The notes: generated by a model from the sequence alone, not told the origin. A stretch of DNA of 34,561 bases from Galbitalea sp036271795 (GCA_036271795.1 DATAZY010000030.1:1-34561); one strand, 5' to 3'. Shown: positions 1 through 8,858, numbered from the stretch's first letter. Program-made: numbers and translations.

Positions 1-125
1 ATTCTCGCGCAGGTTTGAGCGACCATCTGCTCGAGCTCGGGCGACGCAGTGCAGAACACATGGGCCCCGAGCGTTTCGAGAATCCCGATGAATGGCTGTA
101 CGACGAGAACGGGTTGCCACGGTGA
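1..125 (+). CDS. vapB: VapB-type antitoxin, C-terminal part
   Basis: The frame open from the window edge to the TGA at 123-125 encodes about 40 residues ending in DEWLYDENGLPR. This acidic tail, with DENGLP next to the stop, is characteristic of actinobacterial VapB antitoxins of the transcription-factor type. In that family the C-terminus wraps around and blocks the VapC active site, while the N-terminal DNA-binding part, which lies outside the window, represses the operon. The stop overlaps the GTG start of the toxin gene (GTGA), so the two are translationally coupled. Family assignment rests on the tail and the neighbour only. Confidence 0.75.
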   Translation, partial: SRAGLSDHLLELGRRSAEHMGPERFENPDEWLYDENGLPR

Positions 126-520
126 TCGTCGACTCCTCGGCTCTCATCGCCATTGCGCGCGCCGAGGCTGATGCCCACAGCTACACCGAAGCCATCGAGG
201 CAACCGCGCACCCGTCGATTTCTGCTGCCAACCTCCTCGAAGCCTCGATTGTTGCCGACCGCACGTCGAATCCTGTAACTTCGCGGATCTTCGATCAGAT
301 AGTTCGCGACAGCGGACTGATCGTTGAACCGGTGACTGCGGAGCACGCGCGGATCGCCCGCGAGGCTTACCGCGATTTTGGCAAAGGCAGCGGTCATCCC
401 GCCGGCCTTAACTTCGGCGACTGCTTCGCCTACGCGCTCGCCAAGGATCGCAACGAGGCACTGCTCTACAAGGGCGACGACTTCTCTCATACTGATGTTC
501 GCAGCGCACTTGCCGAATGA
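122..520 (+). CDS. vapC: VapC-type PIN-domain ribonuclease toxin
   Basis: A 132-residue PIN-domain protein, the usual length for VapC. The start chosen is GTG at 122, which overlaps the antitoxin stop and puts the canonical IVDSSALI strand at the extreme N-terminus. An in-frame ATG at 92 would add ten residues encoded inside vapB and is less likely. The acidic metal site is intact: D4, E40 (in NLLEAS), D100 (in NFGDCFAYALA) and D119/D120 (in KGDDF). VapC toxins are Mg-dependent RNases that cut tRNA or rRNA when the antitoxin is degraded. Nothing suggests inactivation. The target RNA cannot be told from sequence. Confidence 0.9.
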   Translation: MIVDSSALIAIARAEADAHSYTEAIEATAHPSISAANLLEASIVADRTSNPVTSRIFDQIVRDSGLIVEPVTAEHARIAREAYRDFGKGSGHPAGLNFGDCFAYALAKDRNEALLYKGDDFSHTDVRSALAE

Positions 521-540
521 ACGGATTGTCCCGGAGCGCG

Positions 541-2544
541 CTACCTCGTCATGATCCACGCCATCAAGTACGTTCGCGAGTCGCCGTCGTCGATGTCCTT
601 GTCGGGCAGCGTCCGCGCCGTCGCTAGCGCAGAAGAGGCCTGTGGCGGTCCCTCGAGCGCGGAATACATCAGAAGGTAGTCGCCGAGAGCGACATCGTAT
701 CCGGAGGGCGCGGCAGCAGCAATGTTCTGCTCGATGCGACCCGGATCACCGGCGAGATAGGTCGACGCGGGACTCATCGGGATGAGTTGAATGCCCAATT
801 TCGCGCTCGCGTCCGCGCTGAACCAGGTCGCGTAGTCGCGTTTGCCGCCCCAGTTGATGCCGACGACGCCGTGCGGGTAGCCGGAATAGACGGAGTCGGA
901 TCGATCGAAGTTCGTCCAGTCTGCCTTCGCGGACGCCGCCTCGGCGGAGAGCATCCAGGTGGCTTCGGTGGTTAGCGCGGGATTGTCGGTAGTCCTGCCC
1001 CACAGGGCGAGCCCGTTCCAGGCATCCACCGCCTCGGAGCTCGACTCCTGGTTGTTGCCGTCCGCGAACGGTGCGTAACCGGATGCCCAGGAATGCCCCG
1101 CGTAGGCGTCGAACAGTCGCCGGGTCGGGAATGACGTCGAGCTGCCCATCGTGCCGATGTCAGCGGCGAGGAGGTTGATCACGGGCTCGATGGGCGGGAG
1201 CAGTGACCGGTCATACTTCACGGCGACGCTGGCGGCATAGAGGAAGTATCCGTAGTGGAAGTCGTGATCGTTGAACTGGTCGGATCCGAACGAAGCCCGC
1301 AGCCCGACCACGCCTTTCGCCTTCGGGTCGTAGACAAAACACTGGGACGATCGGGTCGCACATCCCTGCGGCGCGGTCCAGGTTTTCAGGGCGATATCCA
1401 GCTTCCCTTGCACTGTGGCCGCAGCCGCGGAGTCGCCGACTTCATGAGCAACGGTGAGGAGATTCGCGAGCCGGTACAGCGCCTTCCCGCCAAAGTAGGT
1501 GTCGGTTGGGAGCGGCTTTGTGTCGTGGATGTCCCTGCCCAGCTGTTTCGTCAGCACCGACTTGTCGGCCGCCGTGAGTTTCGCGGTGTCGAGTGAGTCC
1601 GTCGGGCTCAACTTCTGCGAGCTCCAGGACAGGACTGGACCGGCACAAAGTGACAGGGTGCCGTAGATCGATGGATACCCGCCGAGCGAACATGATGTGG
1701 GAGAGCGAAGGTGCGATGACTGCTGGGGCATCGCGGCAACCATGCTCGCGTCGGCCGCGTGGTACGTGAGCGTTGTCGACACCGTGCTATCCGCGACGGC
1801 ATAGCCCACCGACACCGACTTGAGCGCCGAGACCCGGGAGCCCAGGGTCGATGGTGCGACGCCCTGTGGCGCCGCGAACCACTCCGCTGTCTGGCCTGTG
1901 GTCAGCGCCACACGACTGCCCGCGACTCGGCCCGCCGTCACCAGGCCGTAGTTTGTGCCGGCGACCGCAGCCGTCCGCACCCGACCGGATCCAACAAATG
2001 CGACGCCGAGCGACAAGCTACCGGTACGTTGCGCGGTGTAGGTCACAACGGGCGAGCCTTCCGCGATCAACACCGACCCGATGCCGCGACCGTCGCCGTC
2101 CTTGAGCTCGATCGTCACCGAGGCGGAGTCGTACGCGGTGATCTCACTCGACGTCGCTCCGCTGTCGACCGACACACTCGGCGCGTACTCGCCCAGAATC
2201 GTGTTCGCTGTGCTGTGGACCGCCGGAACGCCAAAGGCGAACCCGGAACCGGTGAGTCCAAACGTCAGCGGAAGCGGGAATACCGGTTGGGGTGACGCGC
2301 CGAAGACAAGTCCGGAGAACCAGCGATTGGTGGGTGGAAGCAACCCGGCGGCCAGGCGTGCGACAGGCATGGGTGAAACGGAACGCTGCGGAACGGTTGC
2401 GACTGCCGCGCCAAGGCTGGTGGATGCGCCGCTTGTGGGTGCGCCAGGTGATCCGCCCGCAGTCGACGCGCACGCGGCAAGACCCGCGACGACCGCGGTC
2501 GCGACTCCAATCCTTATCGCCGCACCGACGCGCGAGCGCATCAC
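541..2544 (-). CDS. GH81 endo-beta-1,3-glucanase lipoprotein
   Basis: A 667-residue secreted lipoprotein. The N-terminus has an Arg-containing n-region, a hydrophobic stretch and the lipobox LAAC (Cys at about residue 25), followed by a Ser/Thr/Gly/Pro linker. The body matches glycoside hydrolase family 81: PTNRWFSGL near residue 72, FNDHDFHYGYFLYAA near 424-438 and HSWASG...DGNNQESSSEA at about 484-505. In GH81 the Asp of the first C-terminal motif and a Glu of the NQESSSE motif are the inverting catalytic pair, and both are present. The expected activity is internal hydrolysis of beta-1,3-glucan outside the membrane. GTG at 2544 and ATG at 2541 are both possible starts; either overlaps the stop of the HlyD-like gene upstream. 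As last gene of an operon with a processive glycosyltransferase, it probably trims or releases the polymer made there. A purely nutritional glucanase is the alternative. Confidence 0.88.
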   Translation of the reverse strand: MMRSRVGAAIRIGVATAVVAGLAACASTAGGSPGAPTSGASTSLGAAVATVPQRSVSPMPVARLAAGLLPPTNRWFSGLVFGASPQPVFPLPLTFGLTGSGFAFGVPAVHSTANTILGEYAPSVSVDSGATSSEITAYDSASVTIELKDGDGRGIGSVLIAEGSPVVTYTAQRTGSLSLGVAFVGSGRVRTAAVAGTNYGLVTAGRVAGSRVALTTGQTAEWFAAPQGVAPSTLGSRVSALKSVSVGYAVADSTVSTTLTYHAADASMVAAMPQQSSHLRSPTSCSLGGYPSIYGTLSLCAGPVLSWSSQKLSPTDSLDTAKLTAADKSVLTKQLGRDIHDTKPLPTDTYFGGKALYRLANLLTVAHEVGDSAAAATVQGKLDIALKTWTAPQGCATRSSQCFVYDPKAKGVVGLRASFGSDQFNDHDFHYGYFLYAASVAVKYDRSLLPPIEPVINLLAADIGTMGSSTSFPTRRLFDAYAGHSWASGYAPFADGNNQESSSEAVDAWNGLALWGRTTDNPALTTEATWMLSAEAASAKADWTNFDRSDSVYSGYPHGVVGINWGGKRDYATWFSADASAKLGIQLIPMSPASTYLAGDPGRIEQNIAAAAPSGYDVALGDYLLMYSALEGPPQASSALATARTLPDKDIDDGDSRTYLMAWIMTR

Positions 2545-3275
2545 AGGTGCAACTTCTGCAACAGGCTCACAAACAGCTCGCGCAGTCCGCCCAGGGGACC
2601 CTCATCCCGAAGACGAAGTGTCGCATCTACGGGCGTACCGGGCGTAATCAACCCGTTGTCTTTGCCGAGAACGAGCCCACGGCTGCTCACCTGGATCCGC
2701 ACGTGTGCCGCGCCCGCCGTGGTGGTCGTCACGCTGATCTGCGAGACGGCTCCGGTCAGCTCCTGCTGGTTCGGAAGGACGAGATCGACCCGCGCGCCCT
2801 TCTCGATTCGCGAAAAGTCATAGGGGTCGATATGGAACTGGGCCTGGACATAGAGCGACCCAGCGCGATCGATCGTCGCGAGCTGGCTGCCGGCGCTCAC
2901 GAACCCGCCCGCATGCGCACCCATCGTGGCTACTTCGCCGGGCTCCGTTGCTGTCAGGGTCAGCATCCCGCCGGGCGCAACCGTGTACGCCTCACTCGTG
3001 GGCACGCCTCCCTTGGTGAGGGCGGCCGTCGCGAGCGCCGCGCTCTGGATGGTCATGAGCGGCTGGCCCTTCTTGACCGTTTCGCCCGTCTTGACCTTCT
3101 CCGCGACGACCGTGCCCGCGTAGTCGGATCCGACCGAATAGCTGACGGCCTTGACCGAAGCAGAGCTCGACGCGACCTCCGTCTCGCGAACGCTGAGGAC
3201 GAGCGTCGCGGCGAGGACGATTCCGATTACAGCAATAAGCCCAACAAACAGGCGAAAGCGATTGGCCCAGGTCAT
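2541..3275 (-). CDS. HlyD-like membrane adaptor of the glucan synthase operon
   Basis: A 244-residue protein with one N-terminal membrane segment (about residues 8-29) and an extracellular part made of two half barrel-sandwich (lipoyl-like) motifs, around YAGTVVAEKVKTGETVKKGQPL and GAHAGGFVSAGSQLATI, then a beta-barrel-like region. This is the membrane-fusion-protein fold without the long coiled-coil hairpin. It resembles the periplasmic part of Alg44 in alginate synthesis more than a TolC-dependent adaptor. It overlaps both neighbours by 4 nt (ATGA with the glycosyltransferase stop; its own TGA inside the GTG/ATG start of the GH81 gene). The inferred role is an extracytoplasmic partner that guides or anchors the nascent polysaccharide, replacing BcsB. 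No ABC partner is present in this operon. Confidence 0.8.
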   Translation of the reverse strand: MTWANRFRLFVGLIAVIGIVLAATLVLSVRETEVASSSASVKAVSYSVGSDYAGTVVAEKVKTGETVKKGQPLMTIQSAALATAALTKGGVPTSEAYTVAPGGMLTLTATEPGEVATMGAHAGGFVSAGSQLATIDRAGSLYVQAQFHIDPYDFSRIEKGARVDLVLPNQQELTGAVSQISVTTTTAGAAHVRIQVSSRGLVLGKDNGLITPGTPVDATLRLRDEGPLGGLRELFVSLLQKLHL

Positions 3276-5059
3276 GGCGTGGTCCTTCCTGCTTCTGCGA
3301 ACGCCGGAACGGGATGATCCTCACCCTCGACGGGCGCGAACGGGTCGTACGTCGGAGTCATGACCGCAACCGGGCGTGCCACGGGCTGGGTTGCCGGCCG
3401 GGCAAAGGTCGGGTAGACGACCGGTCGCGGCCTGGCGGTAATTCGCGCCAGGTGTGACTCCCGCAGCGCGGCGAGGATGAAGGCGCCGAGCACCACCGTG
3501 TTGGTCACGTTCCAGGCCGTCGCGAGAGTGAGGGTCTCGTGGCTGTAGTCCTTCAGGATGCCGACGGCCGACGTGAGCAGCACAAAGACAAAGAACAGCA
3601 CCTGCGGGATGATGAAGTTGAACGGCGATACCCGTTTACCCGGCGCTCCGGTCACGTGCCACTTCTGCTCACGCCCCGAAAAGACGTTCAGGAACGCCCG
3701 GATGTAGATCGGGAACGAAACCGCGGCCATGACGAGCGTCTCGGGCCGGAATGAGCCCATGGTGTGGAAGGCCAACAGCACCTGCAGACCATAGAAACCG
3801 GCGTAGAACAGGAGCCAGGTCAGCCAGGTCACCGTGAGGTTGACCGGCCGCAGGTCGAAGTAGATCTCGAGCGGCGGTACCAACATGAGAAGCAGTGGCG
3901 TGATCCCGACCAGATAGTGCGTCGCCGTCACGAAGTACTGGATGCGCTGGTCCATCGTGAGCTTGGTCCGGGGGCTCAGCGGGTTGCGCTGGAACAGGAT
4001 CTCGAAACCACCCGACGCCCAGCGCAGCTGCTGCTTCGTATACGCCTCGACAGTCTCCGGTGCGTCGCCGATGGCCAGCGTGACCGGGATGTAGATCGAG
4101 CGCCAGCCTTTCTCGTGAAGGCGCAGCGAGGTCCAGACATCCTCGGACTTTGAGTCGGTGCACATCCCCCCAACCTCGTCGATCGCGGTTCTCCGGAAGA
4201 TGACGTTCGTGCCGACGCAGAACGCCGCGTTGAACCGATTGCGGCCAGGCTGGATGAAGCGATAAAACACCGACTGCATGAAGCCTGCCCCACGAGACAC
4301 CAGGTTGTGCATGTTCCCGTAGGCCTGCGGCGTCTGCACGAATGCCACGTTGTCATCGACGAAAAACGGAACCGTCTCGTAGAGAAAGTCCTCGCCCGGC
4401 ACGAAGTCTGCGTCGAAGATGGCGAAATACTCACCGCTCGACAGGGTCAACGCGTGATTGACGTTGCCGGCCTTCGCTCCATGGTGGGTCATCCTCCGCA
4501 CGTACCGCACGCCCAGATCGCCGGCGAGGTCGCGGACGGCATCCGACTCACCGTCATCCAGGATCCAGGTCACGTGGCGTCCCCGCATCGTGCAGGCCGC
4601 GGTCGCGGTCTTCGCGATCTTCTCGAGAGGTTCGCCGTACACGGTAATGAACACATCCACGTCGATATGCTTCGACCCCAGGAAAATGGGCCACTCCTGT
4701 GGATGTTCGCGCAGGCCGGCGCGCTCGATTGTCACCGCGTCAAAGAGTCGCTCCTGGGAGTGATGAAACGCGAAGGTGCGCGGGTCATGGCCGCCCGAAA
4801 GGATCGTCCACATCGAAACGAGAGCCTGCACGACCAGCACCAACTCCGCGGTGATGACCATTGAGTAGGGTAACCAGTCACCCCGGTTCGCCGGATTGAG
4901 CAGAAACGCCGTGTACGCGAGCACGCCGACCGCGGCGATGAGCACGAACAACAGGAGGGTTGGAGACTCGACGGCCGAGTTCTCCATCTTTCGCGCGATC
5001 GGATTGATCTCGGTGCGACGACGGCCGCGGTACGGTTTGTTTTTCCAATTTGTTGCCAT
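3272..5059 (-). CDS. Processive GT2 glycosyltransferase, BcsA/curdlan-synthase-like
   Basis: A 595-residue membrane glycosyltransferase of family 2. Two N-terminal membrane spans precede the cytosolic catalytic domain, which has all processive motifs: LDDG (about 167-170), DAD (216-218), CVGTNVIFRR, SED with the catalytic base Asp (about 305-307) and QQLRW (343-347). About five more spans follow, with a gating-loop-like WHVTG segment. The tail is about 60 residues, Pro-rich, with no PilZ domain, so direct c-di-GMP control as in BcsA is not expected. The start is ATG at 5059 because GAGGA lies about 9 nt upstream; upstream in-frame starts lack a ribosome site. It probably polymerises UDP-glucose and extrudes the chain. 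The GH81 gene in the operon favours a beta-1,3 linkage, but the sequence does not prove linkage or sugar. Confidence 0.87.
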   Translation of the reverse strand: MATNWKNKPYRGRRRTEINPIARKMENSAVESPTLLLFVLIAAVGVLAYTAFLLNPANRGDWLPYSMVITAELVLVVQALVSMWTILSGGHDPRTFAFHHSQERLFDAVTIERAGLREHPQEWPIFLGSKHIDVDVFITVYGEPLEKIAKTATAACTMRGRHVTWILDDGESDAVRDLAGDLGVRYVRRMTHHGAKAGNVNHALTLSSGEYFAIFDADFVPGEDFLYETVPFFVDDNVAFVQTPQAYGNMHNLVSRGAGFMQSVFYRFIQPGRNRFNAAFCVGTNVIFRRTAIDEVGGMCTDSKSEDVWTSLRLHEKGWRSIYIPVTLAIGDAPETVEAYTKQQLRWASGGFEILFQRNPLSPRTKLTMDQRIQYFVTATHYLVGITPLLLMLVPPLEIYFDLRPVNLTVTWLTWLLFYAGFYGLQVLLAFHTMGSFRPETLVMAAVSFPIYIRAFLNVFSGREQKWHVTGAPGKRVSPFNFIIPQVLFFVFVLLTSAVGILKDYSHETLTLATAWNVTNTVVLGAFILAALRESHLARITARPRPVVYPTFARPATQPVARPVAVMTPTYDPFAPVEGEDHPVPAFAEAGRTTP

Positions 5060-5374
5060 TGTGCTGTTCCTCGTTTCCATAGGAGACGCGGTGAATGCAC
5101 GACTTTGTAACCCGCGCAAACGCGCCTGCGACACGGAATTGATTGGGCATTCCGGTGCGGTTCATCGACAGCGATGGTGGTCCCAACCCGCCTGAATCCC
5201 GGAACAGCAAGTGCGCGGGCGGCACGATCGAAACGCAATGGTTCCCTTACAGGCTAAGCACAGGTGCCCGCGCGCTGTCCAGTTTGGGTGCCGAATATGG
5301 TCTGCTTTTGGAGCAGATTTGGAGGTTCGCGTAAAGAATCGCCGCCACCAGCGCGCCCCTGCAAAGCTAGAGGC
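5060..5374. other. Intergenic region between divergent glucan operon and ggt
   Basis: This 315-bp stretch holds no convincing gene. It must carry promoters for the leftward glycosyltransferase operon and the rightward ggt gene. On the minus strand GAGGA sits just upstream of the glycosyltransferase ATG. A perfect 6-bp inverted repeat, TCTGCT-N5-AGCAGA, lies at 5301-5317, about 58 bp upstream of ggt, and could be an operator or a small hairpin. I see no strong -35/-10 pair. Confidence 0.4.
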
Positions 5375-7147
5375 ATGGCTTTCACCCCTCCGGATGACTT
5401 CTTCACCACCCGCCCCACCCTTCGCGGACATTTCGGGATGGTTGCCTCGACCCACTGGCTCGCATCGCAATCGGCCATGGCGGTGCTCGAGCGGGGCGGC
5501 AACGCCTTCGACGCCGCGGTCACCGCTGGCTTTGTCCTGCAGATCGTCGAGCCTCATCTCAACGGTCCGGGCGGCGACCTGGTCGGGCTGATTGCGCCGG
5601 CAGGGCAACCGGCTCGCGTCCTCGCCGGGCTCGCGGCGGCACCCCGGGGCGCATCGGTGGACAGCTACCGCGCCGCTGGTCTCGATCGCGTGCCGGGTGC
5701 CGGTTTCCTGGCCGCGACCGTGCCTGGAGCGTTCGATGCATGGCTACTGCTCCTCCGCGACCACGGCATGTGGGAGCTCGACGAGGTTGTCGAGTTCGCG
5801 CTGGACTACGCCGAGAACGGCTATCCCGTCCTGCCCGCGGTCGGCCGCACGATCGGGACGGTCGCCGAACTCTTCGCCGCGCACTGGCCGAGCTCGGCCG
5901 AAGCCTGGCTGAACGTGACCGTTGGCAGTATCCACACCAGGCCGGCCTGGGCGGCGACACTCCGACGTCTGCTCGCCGCCGCGGTCGGCGACAGTCGCGA
6001 GGAACGGATCGACAGCGTGCGAGCGGAATGGTCGACCGGGTTCGTCGGCGCCGCCATCGAGGCGTTCGTGCGAACTCGCCTGCGGGACTCCTCTGGCGAC
6101 GACCACGCCGGAGTCATCACCGTCCAGGATGTCGCCGACTACCGCGCCACTTGGGAGCAGCCGGTTGAACTCGACTTCCGCGGCTCCCGGGTGCTCAAGG
6201 CGGGCGCGTGGACCCAGGGTCCGTCGCTTCTGCAGTGCCTCGCGCTCCTGGACGGCTTCGAGGATGATCGCCTCGATCCCTCAACGGAACTCGGAGCCCA
6301 CACCATTCTCGAGGTACTGAAGCTTGCTCTTGCCGACCGTGACGCCTGGTATGGAGACGACGGAACGACCCCGCTCGACATCCTCCTCTCGCCCGGGTAC
6401 GCGGCGGAACGCCGGGCACTTGTGTCGGATGCCGCCTCGCCGGACCAGAGGCCCGGCTCCCCGGGCGGGCGGCAGCCCCGTATTCCGGACACCGGCACCG
6501 CGACTGCCGCCGGAGACGGACTCGCGGGAGCCGGCGAACCAACGGTCGCGAGAAGCGGCGAGACCAAGGGCGACACCTGTCACGTCGACATCGCCGACCG
6601 ATTTGGCAACGTGCTCTCAATTACGCCGTCCGGGGGCTGGCTCCAGTCGTCGCCCTACATCCCGGAGCTTGGGTTCTGTCTCGGCTCACGGTTGCAGATG
6701 ACCTGGCTCGAGGAGGGGATGCCAAGCACGTTGCGACCTGGTCAGCGCCCACGCACGACGCTGAGTCCGACGATCGTTCTGACCGGCGACGATTCCGTGC
6801 TGGCTCTTGGCACTCCCGGCGGCGACCAGCAGGACCAGTGGCAGCTCACAATGCTCCTGCGGATTCTCGTCGGAGGGTACGAGCTGCAGCAGGCCATCGA
6901 CGCTCCCAACTTCCATTCGACCTCGGGCACCGAATCGTTTTGGCCGCGCGAGCGAGTCCCGGGGGGCGCGGTGGTCGAGGATCGACTAGGGCAGGACGTG
7001 ATCGCCGGACTTCGCGGACGCGGCCACGACATCACGGTCTCAGGCCCGTGGACACTGGGGCGCCTGAGTGCCGTAAGCACCAGCCCGGACGGAATGCGCG
7101 CGGCCGCCAACCCGCGCGGCATGCAGGGCTACGCGGTAGGTCGCTAG
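5375..7147 (+). CDS. ggt: Gamma-glutamyltranspeptidase family hydrolase
   Basis: A 590-residue member of the Ntn-hydrolase gamma-glutamyltransferase family, which cleaves glutathione and other gamma-glutamyl compounds. The N-terminal half has the typical start (GMVASTHWLASQSAMAVLERGGNAFDAAVTAGFVL, in pieces) and GPGGDL. The small subunit should begin at the Thr of KGDTCHVDIAD, the expected nucleophile after autocleavage, followed by FGNVLSITPSGGW. RPRTTLSPTIVL and GTPGGDQQDQW match the oxyanion and glycine loops. The start is ATG at 5375 with AGAGG just upstream; the longer open frame lacks signal-like sequence. No signal peptide is seen, so it may be cytosolic, as for YwrD-like members, unlike secreted GGTs. 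It overlaps the next gene by one base (TAGTG). Confidence 0.88.
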   Translation: MAFTPPDDFFTTRPTLRGHFGMVASTHWLASQSAMAVLERGGNAFDAAVTAGFVLQIVEPHLNGPGGDLVGLIAPAGQPARVLAGLAAAPRGASVDSYRAAGLDRVPGAGFLAATVPGAFDAWLLLLRDHGMWELDEVVEFALDYAENGYPVLPAVGRTIGTVAELFAAHWPSSAEAWLNVTVGSIHTRPAWAATLRRLLAAAVGDSREERIDSVRAEWSTGFVGAAIEAFVRTRLRDSSGDDHAGVITVQDVADYRATWEQPVELDFRGSRVLKAGAWTQGPSLLQCLALLDGFEDDRLDPSTELGAHTILEVLKLALADRDAWYGDDGTTPLDILLSPGYAAERRALVSDAASPDQRPGSPGGRQPRIPDTGTATAAGDGLAGAGEPTVARSGETKGDTCHVDIADRFGNVLSITPSGGWLQSSPYIPELGFCLGSRLQMTWLEEGMPSTLRPGQRPRTTLSPTIVLTGDDSVLALGTPGGDQQDQWQLTMLLRILVGGYELQQAIDAPNFHSTSGTESFWPRERVPGGAVVEDRLGQDVIAGLRGRGHDITVSGPWTLGRLSAVSTSPDGMRAAANPRGMQGYAVGR

Positions 7148-7926
7148 TGCCGGAGGGCGACACCGTCTATCGAACGGCGCGGGCGCTGCACGAGGTGCTC
7201 GCCGGCCAGGTCCTGGACCGATGCGACATCCGGGTTCCCGCGTACGCCACGGTCGACCTCAGCGGCCAGCGGGTCGAATCGGTAGTGAGCGTCGGCAAGC
7301 ACATCCTGCACCGGGTCGGGGAGTTCACGATCCACAGCCACCTGAAAATGGAGGGCTCGTGGGACATCTATCGGGGCAGCGCCCGTTGGCGCAGTCCGGC
7401 GTGGCAGGCGCGAGCCATCCTCGGAGTTCCCGGCGTGGTGACCGTTGGCTTCCTGCTTGGCGAACTCGAGGTCGTGCCGCGGGAGCGGGAGAACGAGCTC
7501 GTGGGCTATCTCGGCCCGGACATCCTCGGACCAAACTGGGGCCCAGAAGTTGCCGTCGCGAACCTCAGCGCCGATCCGGCCCGCGCCGTCGGCCTCGCCC
7601 TGCTGGATCAGAGGGTAATTGCTGGCCTCGGCAACGTTTACCGCAACGAACTGTGTTTCTTGCGCGGAGTGCTTCCGACCCGCCCCGTTGGCGAGGTGAC
7701 TGATCTTTCGGGCCTCGTCGCACTCGCGCATCGTCTCATCCTGACCAACCGCGACCGGGTTGAGCGGGTCACGACGGGAGACCTGCGCCGGGGTCGCCGC
7801 ACCTGGGTGCACGGCCGGAAACACCAGCCGTGCCTGCGCTGTGGCACGCCCGTTCGGCAGGGTGCGCTTGGTGACACAGAACTCACCGAGCGCCAGACGT
7901 TCTTCTGCCCGGTGTGTCAGCTTTAG
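7147..7926 (+). CDS. nei: Fpg/Nei-family DNA glycosylase/AP lyase
   Basis: A 259-residue base-excision-repair enzyme. The GTG start at 7147 shares its G with the ggt stop and gives the N-terminus (M)PEGDTVYR; Pro2 is the Schiff-base nucleophile and Glu3 the catalytic acid of the family. The Asn/Gly-rich helix-two-turn-helix appears as QRVIAGLGNVYRNELCF. The C-terminus is a four-Cys zinc finger (CLRCGT and CPVCQ) with the DNA-contacting Arg in LTERQTFF. PEGDT and the short length fit endonuclease VIII (Nei), which removes oxidised pyrimidines, better than Fpg. It is translationally coupled to ggt, although the two have no obvious shared pathway. DUF3052 starts 9 nt after its stop. Confidence 0.92.
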   Translation: MPEGDTVYRTARALHEVLAGQVLDRCDIRVPAYATVDLSGQRVESVVSVGKHILHRVGEFTIHSHLKMEGSWDIYRGSARWRSPAWQARAILGVPGVVTVGFLLGELEVVPRERENELVGYLGPDILGPNWGPEVAVANLSADPARAVGLALLDQRVIAGLGNVYRNELCFLRGVLPTRPVGEVTDLSGLVALAHRLILTNRDRVERVTTGDLRRGRRTWVHGRKHQPCLRCGTPVRQGALGDTELTERQTFFCPVCQL

Positions 7927-7935
7927 GCTCGACCC

Positions 7936-8337
7936 GTGGATAGCGGGCCCTCTGGCACTCCCCAGTTGAAGAAGCTCGATATCGTCTCGGGCGCGCGGTG
8001 GCACGTGGACGCCGCTCCTGCCGGGTGGCGCTTCGAGACGCCGCCTGACGCCTCCCTCGAGACCGCTCCGGACTCACCGGCGGATGTCGTGATCGCGTTC
8101 GTTACGACCGCAGCTGAGATCCGGCCGTCACTGGAACGCCTGGAACCGACGGTATTTCCCGCGGGAGCACTGTGGGTCGCCTGGCCGCGCAAGGCTGCGG
8201 GTCACGTTAGCGACATCACCGACAACGTCGTGCGCGAGGCCGCGCTGGCGCGATCTCTGGTTGACACGAAGGTGGCCGCGATCGACGCGGACTGGTCCGG
8301 TCTGAAGCTGGTCTGGCGGGTGGAGGCTCGACGCTAG
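7936..8337 (+). CDS. DUF3052 family protein
   Basis: A 133-residue cytosolic protein that matches the actinobacterial DUF3052 family. The most conserved stretches are ALWVAWPRKAAG, DITDNVVREAAL and DADWSGLKLVWR. The function is unknown; no catalytic motif is evident. It has a GTG start at 7936, nine bases after the nei stop, so it is probably co-transcribed with nei. It converges on the next gene, with the two stop codons overlapping by 4 bp (8334-8337). Confidence 0.8.
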   Translation: MDSGPSGTPQLKKLDIVSGARWHVDAAPAGWRFETPPDASLETAPDSPADVVIAFVTTAAEIRPSLERLEPTVFPAGALWVAWPRKAAGHVSDITDNVVREAALARSLVDTKVAAIDADWSGLKLVWRVEARR

Positions 8338-8858
8338 CGGCGCCTGCGCCACCTCGCCGCGAAGACGAACAGCACACCGATCGCGGTTGCTCCGCCAAGC
8401 AGGGCGATGAACGGCGCCATGTCGATCGTCGCGGTGAGCGACATATAGTCACCCTGCGAGCGCACCTCTTTGCTGTTGAAGGCATCCCCGGATCGCACGA
8501 ACAGCCAGATGCCCGCCGCAACCAGTGCGATCGAAATGATGCCGAGAAAGAGCAGGAACGGGTTGCGCGACGGGCTCGAATCGAGCGCCGGGTCTGCCCC
8601 GGGCTCGAGCCCGGCATCTGGGAGTTCTGCGGGAGCAGCGGCCTCGGCATCCGGCGCTGCCGTCGCCAGCGTCGGCACCGGTTTCGCGGGAGCAACGGGC
8701 GCGGGCGCGACGATCGGCTCTGCGGCAGGCGGCGCGGTCGCGGGCCTTCGAGGCAGCGGAGCGGGCACGTACTCCTCGATTGGGATGCTCTGATCGAAGC
8801 CACGCTGGAACGCGGGATCAAATCGCGGATCGATCTCCACGTCTTTTTCGTCGCTCAC
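8334..8858 (-). CDS. Two-span membrane protein with Pro/Ala-rich N-terminus
   Basis: A 174-residue protein of unknown function. The N-terminal half is acidic, then Pro/Ala-rich and probably disordered (about residues 30-95). Two hydrophobic helices follow (about 98-119 and 147-166, the second ending in WRRRR), joined by a loop of roughly 27 residues. The basic end after the second helix suggests both termini are cytosolic. The GTG start at 8858 has GAGG 7-8 nt upstream. I recognise no family. It is transcribed alone, convergent with the DUF3052 gene. Confidence 0.65.
   Translation of the reverse strand: MSDEKDVEIDPRFDPAFQRGFDQSIPIEEYVPAPLPRRPATAPPAAEPIVAPAPVAPAKPVPTLATAAPDAEAAAPAELPDAGLEPGADPALDSSPSRNPFLLFLGIISIALVAAGIWLFVRSGDAFNSKEVRSQGDYMSLTATIDMAPFIALLGGATAIGVLFVFAARWRRRR

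Noticed and set aside
2292..3317. Long plus-strand open frame of 341 codons across the glucan operon
   Set aside because: Arg-rich translation without any domain, antisense to two well-supported genes.
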